In this document: piece after piece, positions 24,076-32,917 of the stretch | Numbering within the stretch: position 1 is the stretch's first letter | Layout of the letters: each line of letters begins with the position of its first letter | NCBI RefSeq assembly: GCF_016811915.1 | Contig: NZ_CP069127.1 | Span: 5,520,001-5,584,000 of the forward strand | DNA length: 64,000 bases | Reading direction: 5' to 3' | Source: Brevibacillus choshinensis | Lineage (GTDB): Bacteria > Bacillota > Bacilli > Brevibacillales > Brevibacillaceae | Program-made: the position numbers and the translations under genes | Notes under the pieces: generated by a model | Told to the model about the DNA's origin: nothing | What the model saw: only the letters and a program-made list of their open reading frames with translations | The model's database searches: none

Positions 24076-26523
24076 TCATTTTTTTGGAACGTTGACACGC
24101 TGCAAGCGAAGCGCGTTTAACACGACGGACACGGAGCTTAGCGCCATAGCTGCTCCTGCTACCCACGGAGCCAAGAGCCCGATAGCCGCGATCGGAATCC
24201 CGAGTGTATTGTACCCGAGAGCCCAGAACAAATTTTGTTTGATGTAGCTCATCGTTTTGCGGCTCATATAGATCGCGTCAGGAATACTGAGCAGATCACC
24301 GCGCATCAGGGTCACATCGGCTGCTTCCATGGCAATGTCAGTACCCGTGCCGATTGCCATTCCGATGTCAGCTGTTGCCAGTGCAGGCGCATCATTGATT
24401 CCATCGCCGACCATCGCTACCTTTTTGCCTTGTGCCTGCAGCTTCTTCACTTCTTCCGCTTTGCCTTCTGGCAGCGCCTCTGCCAGCACATGATCGATTC
24501 CGACTTGTGCCGCGATGGCTTTTGCCGTCCGCTCGTTGTCCCCGGTGATCATGACGACCTGAATACCCATTTCCTTCAAGCGGCTGACCGCTTCTTTGGA
24601 GGTTTCTTTGATCGTATCCGCTACTGCTACTATACCCATGTACCGTTTATTTATCGCAACAAGCATGGCCGTTTTACCGGCTTCCTCCAGACGTGACATC
24701 AATTCATACGCGCTTTTTGCATCTACCTCGTATGTCTGCATCAAACGCCGCGTGCCGATTAACAGCTCATGTCCTTCCACCACTGCCTTGATTCCAAATC
24801 CAGGGATGGCTTCAAACGATTGCGCCGTGGGAAGGGAAATGCCTTTTGCCTGAATGCCAGCCACGATTGCTTCTGCGAGCGGATGCTCCGAATTTTTTTC
24901 GGCAGCTCCCACAAGTCTGAGAAATTCAGCTTCGTCGCCTTCGACGAAAACATCCGTGAGCTCTGGCTTTCCTTTGGTGACGGTTCCTGTTTTGTCTAGG
25001 ATAATCGCGTCGATCTTGTGGGTCATCTCCAGGTGTTCTCCGCCTTTGAACAGGATCCCCAGCTCAGCGGCACGGCCCGATCCCGCCATGATGGAGGTCG
25101 GTGTGGCCAATCCCAGTGCACAAGGGCAAGCGATGACCAAAATCGCAATGGCAATTTCCAAAGCGTCAGCCACACTACCGGGTGTGACGAAGAAGTACCA
25201 GATCAGGAACGAGACGATGGCGATACCGACAACGATCGGAACAAAAATTCCGGAAATGACATCCGCCACCCGTTGGATCGGTGCTTTCGAGCCTTGTGCT
25301 TCTTCCACCACTTTGATGATTTGTGCGAGTGCTGTTTCTTTTCCGACCTTGGTCGCCTTGATTTTCAGCACGCCGTTTTTGTTGATCGTCGCACCGATGA
25401 CGGCGTCGCCCGGCTTCTTGGACACAGGAATGCTCTCGCCCGTCAGCATCGACTCGTCTACGGAAGACATCCCTTCCGCGACTTCACCATCGACCGGCAC
25501 TTTATCCCCGGGACGTACCATGACGAGGTCTCCTACGACCACTTCATCCACCGGGATCGTCATCTCTTGACCATTTCGCACGACCAGAGCCGTCTTGGCT
25601 TGCAGTCCCATGAGAGACTTGATCGCTTCGGACGACCGGCCTTTTGCCAGCGATTCAAACAATTTTCCCATGATCACGAGCGTAATCAGAACCGCACTGG
25701 TCTCATAGTACAAGGAGGGACCGTGGTGGACGCTGCCGCCATTGGCGTACCAGTCGAGTGTCAGGTAGAGGCTGTAAAAATAAGCCGCGGAAGTTCCGAG
25801 TGACACCAACACATCCATATTGGCGCTTCCATTGCGCAATGCTTTGTATGCCCCGATGTAAAACTGTTTGCCCACGTAAAATTGCACCGGAGTGGCCAGC
25901 AGCAGCTGAACCCAAGGATTCATCAGGATCTTTGGCATGTAGATCCAGGAGGTGAACGAGAAGTGTCCCACCATGCTCCACAAAAGCGGGAGAGAGAAGA
26001 TGACAGAGAGCAAAAGTTTGCGCTTCTGGTGGTTCAGCTCGATTTCCCGATGATCGACTGCATTTGCTTCATCGCCTGTCTTCAAGATCGCTTTATATCC
26101 GAGCTGCTCGACTTTCTTCTGCATATCTGCCACGGACACTTCACTGGCAGAGTACTCGACGTGAGCCGTCTCCATTGCGAAATTGACCGTGGCCTTCGTG
26201 ACTCCAGGCAGCTTATTCAATCCCTTTTCAATCCGGTTCGCACAGGCAGCACAGGTCATCCCCTCCAGCTGAAAATCCACTGTCTCTTTTGCCGTACCAT
26301 AGCCTAGCTTTTTAATGCTTTGCTCCAGCTGATTGACATCGACTTTGGCCGGATCGAAAGTGACGCTGGCTTTTTCCATCGCGAAATTTACGTTTGCCGC
26401 AGATACCCCTTCCACTTTGTTCAAGCCTTTTTCGATCCGAATCGCGCAAGCCGCACACGTCATCCCTGTAATTTGCAAATTGACCTGCTTGTTTTCATTC
26501 GTTGCCGTCGCCTGCATCTCCAT
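24076..26523 (-). CDS. copA: Copper-exporting P1B-type ATPase
   Basis: 815 residues. Two N-terminal heavy-metal domains, each with GMTCAAC (about 19-25 and 87-93). The membrane domain carries the CPC motif (ACPCALGLATP), the phosphorylation site is DKTGT, the nucleotide-binding site has SEHPLAEA, and the hinge is GDGINDAPALA. It pumps Cu(I) out of the cytosol. It overlaps the copZ gene by 29 bp. The better-spaced start may be the second ATG (26517), since AAGGAG lies only three bases before the first. Controlled with copZ from the CsoR-type promoter at 26801-26830. Confidence 0.97.
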   Translation of the reverse strand: MEMQATATNENKQVNLQITGMTCAACAIRIEKGLNKVEGVSAANVNFAMEKASVTFDPAKVDVNQLEQSIKKLGYGTAKETVDFQLEGMTCAACANRIEKGLNKLPGVTKATVNFAMETAHVEYSASEVSVADMQKKVEQLGYKAILKTGDEANAVDHREIELNHQKRKLLLSVIFSLPLLWSMVGHFSFTSWIYMPKILMNPWVQLLLATPVQFYVGKQFYIGAYKALRNGSANMDVLVSLGTSAAYFYSLYLTLDWYANGGSVHHGPSLYYETSAVLITLVIMGKLFESLAKGRSSEAIKSLMGLQAKTALVVRNGQEMTIPVDEVVVGDLVMVRPGDKVPVDGEVAEGMSSVDESMLTGESIPVSKKPGDAVIGATINKNGVLKIKATKVGKETALAQIIKVVEEAQGSKAPIQRVADVISGIFVPIVVGIAIVSFLIWYFFVTPGSVADALEIAIAILVIACPCALGLATPTSIMAGSGRAAELGILFKGGEHLEMTHKIDAIILDKTGTVTKGKPELTDVFVEGDEAEFLRLVGAAEKNSEHPLAEAIVAGIQAKGISLPTAQSFEAIPGFGIKAVVEGHELLIGTRRLMQTYEVDAKSAYELMSRLEEAGKTAMLVAINKRYMGIVAVADTIKETSKEAVSRLKEMGIQVVMITGDNERTAKAIAAQVGIDHVLAEALPEGKAEEVKKLQAQGKKVAMVGDGINDAPALATADIGMAIGTGTDIAMEAADVTLMRGDLLSIPDAIYMSRKTMSYIKQNLFWALGYNTLGIPIAAIGLLAPWVAGAAMALSSVSVVLNALRLQRVNVPKK

Positions 26524-26749
26524 TCACTCCTTCCTTGTTGTCGATGATCGCTACGACTTCGTAGCCTTGTTCCTCGATTGCCTCTTTTACAGCTTCCAGA
26601 GAAAGAAGGCCGTCTGTCCATGTGACTTCTACGGTATGTGCCGCAAGATTGACTTTTCCGTTTGCACCTATTGCCTGTAGGGCACCTTCAATTGAATTCA
26701 CGCAGTGTTGGCAGCTCATGCCTTCTACTTGCAGCGTAAGATTTGTCAT
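26495..26749 (-). CDS. copZ: Copper chaperone
   Basis: 84 residues, a single heavy-metal domain with GMSCQHC, plus an acidic C-terminal tail after the domain that overlaps the copA start. It delivers Cu(I) to CopA. Canonical CopZ is about 69 residues, so the tail (DNKEGVNGDAGDGNE) is extra and is produced by the 29-bp overlap with copA. Start at the ATG at 26749 with AAAAAAGGAGCGAG upstream. Confidence 0.93.
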   Translation of the reverse strand: MTNLTLQVEGMSCQHCVNSIEGALQAIGANGKVNLAAHTVEVTWTDGLLSLEAVKEAIEEQGYEVVAIIDNKEGVNGDAGDGNE

Positions 26750-26800
26750 TGTCGCTCGCTCCTTTTTTGTGGGATTCATTCCCAACGATCTGTTGGATAT

Positions 26801-26860
26801 AATATACCCCCCTAGACTATATTGTGTCAACAATTATTTTAGGATACCCCTGTACCCTAT
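26801..26860 (-). promoter_or_regulatory. copZA promoter with candidate CsoR operators
   Basis: TTGACA (26825-26830) and TATATT (26801-26806), 18 bp apart on the minus strand. GGGGGGTATA lies within the promoter and GGGTACAGGGGTATCC lies upstream (26841-26858); both resemble G-tract/TAT CsoR sites. Operator assignment is inferred from the adjacent csoR gene. Confidence 0.65.
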
Positions 26861-26871
26861 ATTATAGACCG

Positions 26872-26898
26872 AGAAAAAAGCAGCCTTCCGCTGCCATC
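26872..26898 (-). terminator. Terminator of csoR
   Basis: GCAGC / GCTGC stem with a five-base loop followed by TTTTTT on the minus strand. Confidence 0.75.
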
Positions 26899-26912
26899 TT
26901 CTGCGCTATTCG

Positions 26913-27263
26913 TTATTTCATCAGCTTGTTCATCGTCGTCAAGAGCTCAGTTAGAACTTCCTCATCGCCTTCCTGAATGCGCTCGATGACACAGCTTTTC
27001 ATGTGATGCTCAAGCAGGAGCTTTCCCACTCCGTTCAGGGCCGATTGAACAGACGCGATTTGATTCAGCACGTCATCGCAGTATACGTCTTTTTCAATCA
27101 TTCCTTTGATGCCTCGAACTTGGCCTTCGATCCGATTCAGTCGACTGATCAGCGTATTTTTCTCTTTATCAGAGTGATGGCTTTTGCGCTCAGTCCCTCC
27201 TGTCGAACAACAAGCCGATTCAGCAGCCGTCGGGGTTTCCATTTGTTCTACGTTCATGCTCAT
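26913..27263 (-). CDS. csoR: CsoR-family copper-sensing repressor
   Basis: 116 residues. The all-helical DUF156 fold begins at SRLNRIEGQVRGIKGMIE. Copper ligands are C62 (DVYCDDV), H87 and C91 (HHMKSC), with the same spacings (25 and 4) as Cys-His-Cys in Bacillus CsoR. The N-terminal ~30 residues are an extension rich in Cys and His (ACCSTGG, KSHHSDKEK) not needed for the core fold. Start at 27263 with AAGGAG upstream; other in-frame ATGs lie at 27272 and 27257. It is transcribed toward copZA and should repress it until Cu(I) binds. Confidence 0.92.
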   Translation of the reverse strand: MSMNVEQMETPTAAESACCSTGGTERKSHHSDKEKNTLISRLNRIEGQVRGIKGMIEKDVYCDDVLNQIASVQSALNGVGKLLLEHHMKSCVIERIQEGDEEVLTELLTTMNKLMK

Positions 27264-27366
27264 TCCTCTCATCTCCTTTATGGCTCCATTATACTCCCAC
27301 CCCCTATTTTGCACAATAGCGGCAAATGCTCCCTAGCCCTTTTGTACGCCGTTCCCGTTGCTCGCA

Positions 27367-27400
27367 GCAAAAAACCTCCCCCTGAATCAGGAGGAGGCTT
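27367..27400 (-). terminator. Terminator of the DUF805 gene
   Basis: GCCTCCTCCTGAT / TCAGGGGGAGG stem followed by TTTTTTGC on the minus strand. Confidence 0.85.
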
Positions 27401-27408
27401 GCAGCGGA

Positions 27409-27768
27409 TTAAACAGAGACATTTGTCCCCGCTTTTGGATTCGGACCGTATTGGTTATCTTCCTTGCTGTCTTGGCACATGAACACCAAGAGGATAATCG
27501 TACCGATGACAGGGATAAACGCAAGCAGGAACCACCAGCCGCTTCTTCCCGTATCGTGCAGACGACGTACCAGTACACCCAAAGAAGGCAGTAAAACAGC
27601 TAAGGAATAAATGCTGGTCAAAACCTGAGGAATCCCGATCAAATTTTCCACCAATGAAAGGACTAAACTAATAATGACGCTGAACAATACAAACATCCAA
27701 TATTCCTTGCGTCTTGCCCTTCCCGAAAATGCAACGTACTTCTTCAGTACATCAAAATACCAATGCAT
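27409..27768 (-). CDS. DUF805 membrane protein
   Basis: 119 residues. DUF805 hallmarks: an N-terminal WYFDVLKKYVAFSGRARRKEYWMF, three to four membrane helices, and the motif VRRLHDTGRSGWWFLL. Function of the family is not established; members are small inner-membrane proteins. Start at the ATG at 27768 after TGGAGG; upstream in-frame ATGs lack a site. Monocistronic, with its own terminator. The roughly 270 bases upstream, up to the DUF488 gene, are AT-rich and contain no other gene that I can support. Confidence 0.85.
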   Translation of the reverse strand: MHWYFDVLKKYVAFSGRARRKEYWMFVLFSVIISLVLSLVENLIGIPQVLTSIYSLAVLLPSLGVLVRRLHDTGRSGWWFLLAFIPVIGTIILLVFMCQDSKEDNQYGPNPKAGTNVSV

Positions 27769-28039
27769 GCCGTAAACCTCCATTCCTATTTTTGTAAACA
27801 CACGTTATTTTATCATCAAAGGGACAGAATAAAAACCATAATTTGTTATTTTTTCTATATTACAATAGATCTTCATTGTTCCGGCTCTAATAAAGACTAC
27901 TCCAGCAGTCGTGAAAGTATTATTGACAGAATATTGCCATTATCATAATTTAAGAATTGGACAGACTGTATGTAAAGCCATTTGGTTGCCCATTCCACTC
28001 GTACCTGCATGTCTGTGCAGGTAGACAAAGGAGCCTGCT

Positions 28040-28474
28040 ATGTTAGTGACAACGATTGGTTTCTCCAAAAAATCCCTTCGCTCTTTCGCCACGGCCCTGC
28101 AGCAGCACAACGTCGATCGCGTCATTGATACCCGTCTGCAAAATACGTCCCAGCTCGCTGGGTTCGCTAAAAAGGAGGACCTTTCTTACGTATTGGAACT
28201 CCTGAACATCGACTACCTCCATGAGCTTTCCTTGGCCCCGACGGAAGAGCTGCTAAAGGCAATCAAACAAAAGGAAATCCCTTGGGCTGAATTTGAAAAA
28301 ATTTTCGTAGATTTGCTCGCCGAGCGCAAAGTAGAAGCAAAGCTGGATGATTGGCTGGGCGACAAGGTTCCGTGCTTCCTGTGCAGCGAAGAAAAGCCCC
28401 ACCATTGCCATCGAAAGCTGGTTGTGGAGTATTTGAAAGAATTCGATAATCGGATCGAAATTGTACACTTGTAA
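28040..28474 (+). CDS. DUF488-family protein
   Basis: 144 residues. The start MLVTTIGFSKKSLRSFATAL, the VIDTR motif and a C-terminal CFLCSEEKPHHCHRKLVVEYL (Cys/His cluster) match DUF488. The biochemical role is not established. AAAGGAG lies seven bases before the ATG, and a small hairpin (CCTGCA / TGCAGG, 28004-28021) sits just upstream of it. A long terminator follows. This gene appears to be the last backbone gene before the AT-rich island. Confidence 0.85.
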   Translation: MLVTTIGFSKKSLRSFATALQQHNVDRVIDTRLQNTSQLAGFAKKEDLSYVLELLNIDYLHELSLAPTEELLKAIKQKEIPWAEFEKIFVDLLAERKVEAKLDDWLGDKVPCFLCSEEKPHHCHRKLVVEYLKEFDNRIEIVHL

Positions 28475-28489
28475 AATAGCAAGCAAACG

Positions 28490-28534
28490 AAAAGAGGAGT
28501 CTCGCCTGGTTTATCACCTGGGAGACTCCTCTTC
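28490..28534. terminator. Strong bidirectional terminator
   Basis: Twelve-base stem AAGAGGAGTCTC / GAGACTCCTCTT around an 18-base loop. It serves the DUF488 gene and whatever reads in from the minus strand. Confidence 0.88.
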
Positions 28535-28541
28535 CTGCTAT

Positions 28542-28589
28542 CTAGCGCTTTTTCACCTTCACGGTGGTGGTCGCGCTTGCGAGGTATTT
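28542..28589 (-). pseudogene. Possible 3' remnant of a lost gene at the island edge
   Basis: Between the MocR stop and the terminator, the minus strand reads GYKYLASATTTVKVKKR then TAG. Its codons are GC-rich (CTC, GCG, ACC, GTG), unlike the AT-rich MocR gene next to it. It looks like the tail of a backbone gene whose upstream part was replaced by the island. Short, so this remains a guess. Confidence 0.3.
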
Positions 28590-29967
28590 ATAACCAAGCC
28601 TTTTTTAAGAGCTTCACGCCCAGCTGGATTTCATCACTTGATAAATTACTGAAACCAAGCTTAATAATGGGTTTATCGGTTTTGTTCGTAATGAAGTAGA
28701 GGGAAGTCGGATAGACTTTAACCCCCTGAATGGAAGCTTGTTCAATGAGCCATTCTTCAGAACGCTCCAAGTGTACTTTGATTAATAAGTACAAACCAGA
28801 CTGCTCGCCAATGATAGAGATCGTTCGCTTGAAATGATTTCTCAATTCTGAAACGAAGAGCTGCATTTTTCGTTTATATACCAGACGCATGCGCTTGATA
28901 TGGCGATTCCATTCCCCTTCTTCCATAAATTTCGCCATGGCGAATTGGCTAAGTAATGAAGTGGTGCTCTCGAAATGCGCGAATTGCTTTTTATAACAGG
29001 TGACAAGTGGCTGTGGCAGCACCATATAGCTTAAACGAATGCCTGGAAGAAAGCATTTTGAGAAATTCCCGAGATAAATCACTCTCGTCGAATCTATGGA
29101 AGCGAGAGCGGGAAATGGTTGCTGGGTATAGCGAAATTCACTGTCATAATCGTCTTCGATAATATATCCCTGCGTCTTGTTTGCCCAATGGATAAGCGCA
29201 TGCCTTTGGCCGATGGACATGCTTACCCCGTATGGACTGTGATGGGACGGCGCAACATAAATTAATCGTGATTTCATATCTTGTAAGTGTGAAAAATCAG
29301 CACCGCTCTCATAAACGGGCAGCGTTTCAAGAATAAAGCCATTTAATTGAAAAGCTTCTCTGGCGCCGTCATAACCTGGATCCTCCACAATCATGCTGGA
29401 AAAATCACGTTTCAGGACCAGACCGAGATACACAAGCATTTGCTGAGTGCTGCTTCCGATTATGATCGCATCTGGATCTGTCCTCACCCCGCGAGACTGG
29501 AGTAGATAGGCTGCGATTTGTTCGCGTAAGCACAATTCTCCAAACGGTTCCCCGTATCGGAAGCTGTCCTTTACGGTTAATACTTGATTCGAGATCCTCC
29601 TCCACGCTTTTAAAGGAAAATGCGATTGATCGACGACGTCTGCTCGGAAATCAATGCGAACAGACGGCATTTTCTCTGTTTGGTTGTGGAGTGAAGAGAT
29701 GCGAGCCTCTTGAAATAAAAGAGGCTCCAACTCATTTACAAAATATCCTTTTCGGCCCTCTCCACGAATATACCCTTCAGCCACTAACTGTTCATATGCC
29801 ATTAATGTTGTATTCCGGCTTACATGTAAGGAATCTGCAAGTTGACGGATGGAGGGCAGTGGCTCATCCGCCTTAATGTCGCCCTGCTCAATAAAGGATT
29901 TAAATTTCTCGTAGATTTGTTTGTATTTTGGAGAGTGATCATTGAAGGTAAAAATGGTATTTTTCAT
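28588..29967 (-). CDS. MocR-type regulator (GntR HTH fused to aminotransferase-like domain)
   Basis: About 459 residues. A winged helix at ~10-70 (PLPSIRQLADSLHVSRNTTLMAYEQLVAEGYI) is joined by a linker to a fold-type I aminotransferase domain. The PLP lysine is in YLGNFSKCFLPGIRLSY; other motifs are VEDPGYDGAREAF and IIEDDYDSEFRY. Such regulators sense PLP or an amino compound. It is divergent from two PaiB-like genes and a LysE-type exporter, its likely targets across the ~110 bp shared upstream region. Start at the ATG at 29967 with AGAGGG seven bases before. Base composition is more AT-rich than the backbone. Confidence 0.9.
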   Translation of the reverse strand: MKNTIFTFNDHSPKYKQIYEKFKSFIEQGDIKADEPLPSIRQLADSLHVSRNTTLMAYEQLVAEGYIRGEGRKGYFVNELEPLLFQEARISSLHNQTEKMPSVRIDFRADVVDQSHFPLKAWRRISNQVLTVKDSFRYGEPFGELCLREQIAAYLLQSRGVRTDPDAIIIGSSTQQMLVYLGLVLKRDFSSMIVEDPGYDGAREAFQLNGFILETLPVYESGADFSHLQDMKSRLIYVAPSHHSPYGVSMSIGQRHALIHWANKTQGYIIEDDYDSEFRYTQQPFPALASIDSTRVIYLGNFSKCFLPGIRLSYMVLPQPLVTCYKKQFAHFESTTSLLSQFAMAKFMEEGEWNRHIKRMRLVYKRKMQLFVSELRNHFKRTISIIGEQSGLYLLIKVHLERSEEWLIEQASIQGVKVYPTSLYFITNKTDKPIIKLGFSNLSSDEIQLGVKLLKKAWL

Positions 29968-30078
29968 TTCCATTCCCTCTGACATGTATATTTGTTTGCT
30001 ATTGTATCTTTTTTTATGTCAGTTTGTATCATACCATTTTTTTATTGGTTTTCTATTTTCGATGTTGAAAGGATGATC

Positions 30079-30705
30079 ATGGTGTACATTCCGAAGCAAT
30101 ATCGCATGAGTCGTGATGAGGCCGTTCAAATGATGAAGGCTTACCCGTTTGCCTTATTGATTACGGTTGATGAACATCGCCCGATGGCTACTCACATTCC
30201 GTTGGAAATTCGTGAAGAGGAAGGGAAAATCTTTGCAACCGGGCACCTTGCATACGGAAACATGCAGAAAAAAACGTTGGATGGTAATCGTGATGTGCTG
30301 CTTATTTTCCAAGGACCGCACGCTTACATTTCATCGAGTTGGTATGAGTCCGAAGAGGTTCCCACATGGGACTACCTCGCTGTACATGCGTATGGAACAG
30401 CACGTGTACTCACTCGGGATGAGCTGATATCGGCTTTGGATACGATGCTTACTCATTATGAATCTCACCGGGAAAATGGCCGCCTCTGGGATACGTTTGA
30501 TCCTGAGCTGCTTGAGAGCGAAATGAAAGGAATCGTTGGTTTTGAAATCGAAATCACCTCTATTCAAGCTGCAGCCAAAATGAGCCAGAATCGCAACGAC
30601 ACCGATTATACATCGATTGTTACCGAGCTTGAAAAATCAGATGATCAAGGGGAAATTCAGGTTGCTCAGTGGATGCGCGAGCAACGGAAGGGGCTTTTTA
30701 AATAG
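30079..30705 (+). CDS. PaiB-family FMN-binding protein (first of two)
   Basis: 208 residues. Family start VYIPKQYRMSRDEAVQMMKAYPFALLIT, FMN-fold motifs HIPLEIREEEGKIFATGHLAYGN and the signature GPHAYISSSWYES-EEVPTWDYLAVHAYG. PaiB proteins are FMN-binding split-barrel proteins; Bacillus PaiB acts as a transcriptional regulator, and others have heme-utilisation-like folds. I start at 30079 (AAAGG six bases before) rather than the earlier in-frame ATGs. Divergent from the MocR gene, followed 64 bp later by a paralogue. Confidence 0.88.
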   Translation: MVYIPKQYRMSRDEAVQMMKAYPFALLITVDEHRPMATHIPLEIREEEGKIFATGHLAYGNMQKKTLDGNRDVLLIFQGPHAYISSSWYESEEVPTWDYLAVHAYGTARVLTRDELISALDTMLTHYESHRENGRLWDTFDPELLESEMKGIVGFEIEITSIQAAAKMSQNRNDTDYTSIVTELEKSDDQGEIQVAQWMREQRKGLFK

Positions 30706-30769
30706 GCCAATATCGTACCGTCTAATGGATAACTGCTGTATGTCAAAACGAGGATGGAGGAGTCTTCAC

Positions 30770-31387
30770 ATGTATATCCCGGAGCATTTCGCGATGAAAG
30801 ATGTTACTGCTGCCTACGATGTCATACAGGAAAACAGCTTTGCGACCTTGTTTTCCATTCATGACGGAATGCCCTTCGCTACACATCTACCTCTGATGTT
30901 GAATGAGGAAAAAACCTATTTGTACGGTCATTTCGCCCGTCCAAACCCACAGTGGAAGGATATTCTGGGTCAGACGGTCCTTAGCATTTTCCACGGCCCT
31001 CATTGCTATATCTCCCCCTCCTGGTATGAGACCAACAAAGCAGTGCCGACGTGGAATTATGTGACCGTTCATGTTTACGGCGTAGTTGAGCTATTCCAGG
31101 ATGAGCACGAGCTAATGAATTCCTTGAATGACTTGGTAGTAAAGTATGAGGCTCCTGACAGTTCCTATAGATTGCAGGATGTAGATGCTGATTTTCTCGC
31201 TGGTATGAACAAGGGCGTTCAAGGATTCAAAATAAAAATCGATAAGATTGAAGGGAAAGCGAAGGTAAGTCAAAACCATTCCTCGCACAGACAAGAGCTC
31301 GTGATCAAGCAGTTGGAACAGTTTCCATCTTCAGACGAGCAACAAATTGCCTCCTTGATGAAAGCGAACCTCTTAAAAAATGGGTAG
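30770..31387 (+). CDS. PaiB-family FMN-binding protein (second copy)
   Basis: 205 residues, clearly paralogous to the preceding gene (MYIPEHFAMKDVTAAYDVIQ; HGPHCYISPSWYETNKAVPTWNYVTVHVYG). Identity is moderate, so this is an old duplication or an independent acquisition rather than a recent tandem copy. Start at the ATG after GGAGGAG (30770). Likely co-transcribed with its neighbour and with the LysE-type exporter gene 59 bp downstream, under the divergent MocR regulator. Confidence 0.88.
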   Translation: MYIPEHFAMKDVTAAYDVIQENSFATLFSIHDGMPFATHLPLMLNEEKTYLYGHFARPNPQWKDILGQTVLSIFHGPHCYISPSWYETNKAVPTWNYVTVHVYGVVELFQDEHELMNSLNDLVVKYEAPDSSYRLQDVDADFLAGMNKGVQGFKIKIDKIEGKAKVSQNHSSHRQELVIKQLEQFPSSDEQQIASLMKANLLKNG

Positions 31388-31446
31388 TCTTTCACCAATC
31401 AAGAGTTGCCCATCATGTGCAAAAATACAACAAGGAGTTGACTATC

Positions 31447-32076
31447 ATGGAGTTTTCAACGATTTGGCTATTTGTAGTTGCCGCTGCCACATTGCTAATC
31501 ATCCCTGGACCCGCTGTGTTCTACATCATGGCTAGAAGTATTGATCAAGGGAAAAAAGCGGGTCTGGTATCCGTTCTTGGCGTATCAGTCGGTGGGTCTG
31601 TTCACGTTTTAGCTGGGGCCGTCGGAGTTTCTGCGATCCTCATGACATCGGCAACGGCCTTTCATATCGTTAAATATCTGGGTGCTGCTTATCTCATCTA
31701 TTTGGGGTGCAAGACTTTATTTTCCAGATCCGATCATACGACTTCAGAAATGCCAGAAGTCCCTCGCAAAAATTTACGAAAGATTTTTTTCGAATCAGCG
31801 CTCGTAGAAGTAATGAATCCTAAGACGGCCCTCTTTTTCCTAGCCTTCTTTCCGCAATTCATCACGCCTTCTGCTGGATCAGTCACGTTGCAATTTTTGC
31901 TTTTAGGCGCGATATTTACTATCCTAGCTTTACTTAGTGATGGTATGTATGCAGTTCTTGCAGCACATATTCGAAAGCGGATGAATGTGAGTTCAAAACT
32001 GCAGAATCGGATCACTGGTTATCTCTATATTGCTCTAGGGGTATTCTCCGCTTTTGCCAGCCCCTCCAAAACATAA
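31447..32076 (+). CDS. LysE/RhtB-family amino-acid exporter
   Basis: 209 residues, six membrane helices. LysE hallmarks: LLIIPGPAVFYIMARSIDQGKKAGL near the N-terminus, VKYLGAAYLIYLGCKTLF, and VEVMNPKTALFFLAFFPQFI. Family members export amino acids, homoserine lactone or similar compounds. Start at the ATG preceded by AAGGAG (31447). In line with the two PaiB genes, so the three probably form one transcript; the regulator's link to amino compounds (MocR/PLP) fits an exporter of an amino acid derivative. Confidence 0.9.
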   Translation: MEFSTIWLFVVAAATLLIIPGPAVFYIMARSIDQGKKAGLVSVLGVSVGGSVHVLAGAVGVSAILMTSATAFHIVKYLGAAYLIYLGCKTLFSRSDHTTSEMPEVPRKNLRKIFFESALVEVMNPKTALFFLAFFPQFITPSAGSVTLQFLLLGAIFTILALLSDGMYAVLAAHIRKRMNVSSKLQNRITGYLYIALGVFSAFASPSKT

Positions 32077-32109
32077 TGACAAAAGTTTAATGAAATGGAG
32101 AGATCGATT

Positions 32110-32820
32110 TTGCCTAGATTTATCATTGAAGATGATTTTTGGTCGTTATTCCCTCATGCAAAAATAGGCACTGTTATTTGCCAAGGAATTGATAATTCAA
32201 TAAAGGACGTTGACCTCTACGCGAAGCTGCTGCAGGAGGCAGAGAAAGAAGCACATCAATTCTTACGCCAGGAGGAATTCAGTAGTAATCCAGTCATATC
32301 CGTTTGGCGTGAAGCCTTTCAGAAATTCAAGACCAAAAAAGGAGCAAGGTGTTCCATTGAAGCCTTATTAAAAAGAGTGAAAAATGGCAATCCGATCGGA
32401 ACCATAAACCCTCTCGTTGACATCTATAATTCCATATCCTTGCGTTATGGGCTTCCGTGTGGAGGAGAAGATATCGACACTTTTGCAGGCGATATTCGGC
32501 TTACGAAAGCAACTGGCAACGAACCGTTTATCCCATTGGGAAGTGATGAAAATGCTTCGCCACATGAAGGTGAAATTGTTTATAAAGATGATGCCGGTGC
32601 AATATGCCGATGCTGGAATTGGCGTGAAGCACTGAGGACGATGCTGACAGAAAATACGAAGAATGCATTCCTCTGTATTGAATTGATCGATGAAACAAGA
32701 ACGGATGAGTTTCATATGGCGCTCAAAGAACTGGCTGATGCAGTGTCCCATCATCTTGGTGGAACGGTGAAAATTGAAGTGTTGGATCGTGATCATAGGG
32801 AAATGACCATCTTTGGCTAA
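32110..32820 (+). CDS. B3/B4 tRNA-binding-domain protein (PheT B3/4-like)
   Basis: About 236 residues. It resembles the B3/4 domain of phenylalanyl-tRNA synthetase beta chain: PRFIIEDDFWSLFPHAKIGTVIC, RCSIEALLKRVKNGNPIGTINPLVDIYNSISLRYGLPCGGED, and EIVYKDDAGAICRCWNWRE. Free-standing copies are thought to hydrolyse mischarged aminoacyl-tRNAs. I favour the TTG at 32110, with GGAGAG seven bases before it. The ATG at 32095 would place its ribosome binding site poorly and overlap that GGAGAG. A terminator follows. Confidence 0.82.
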   Translation: MPRFIIEDDFWSLFPHAKIGTVICQGIDNSIKDVDLYAKLLQEAEKEAHQFLRQEEFSSNPVISVWREAFQKFKTKKGARCSIEALLKRVKNGNPIGTINPLVDIYNSISLRYGLPCGGEDIDTFAGDIRLTKATGNEPFIPLGSDENASPHEGEIVYKDDAGAICRCWNWREALRTMLTENTKNAFLCIELIDETRTDEFHMALKELADAVSHHLGGTVKIEVLDRDHREMTIFG

Positions 32821-32825
32821 GACGA

Positions 32826-32858
32826 TTTCAAAAAGCCACCTTTATCAGGTGGCTTTCT
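32826..32858 (+). terminator. Terminator of the B3/4 gene, similar to the ssrA terminator
   Basis: AAAAAGCCACC, loop TTTATCA, GGTGGCTTT. It has the same sequence type as the hairpins at 34030-34056, 36424-36451 and 38889-38917. Confidence 0.85.
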
Positions 32859-32917
32859 GCCTGGAAGAACGACTGCTGTGCTTTTTTCCTTTTATCGATC
32901 GCTTCATGAACGATCAG

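Noticed and set aside
28004..28033. Possible riboswitch or T-box before the DUF488 gene
   Set aside because: Only a six-base hairpin is present; no T-box or known aptamer core could be found.
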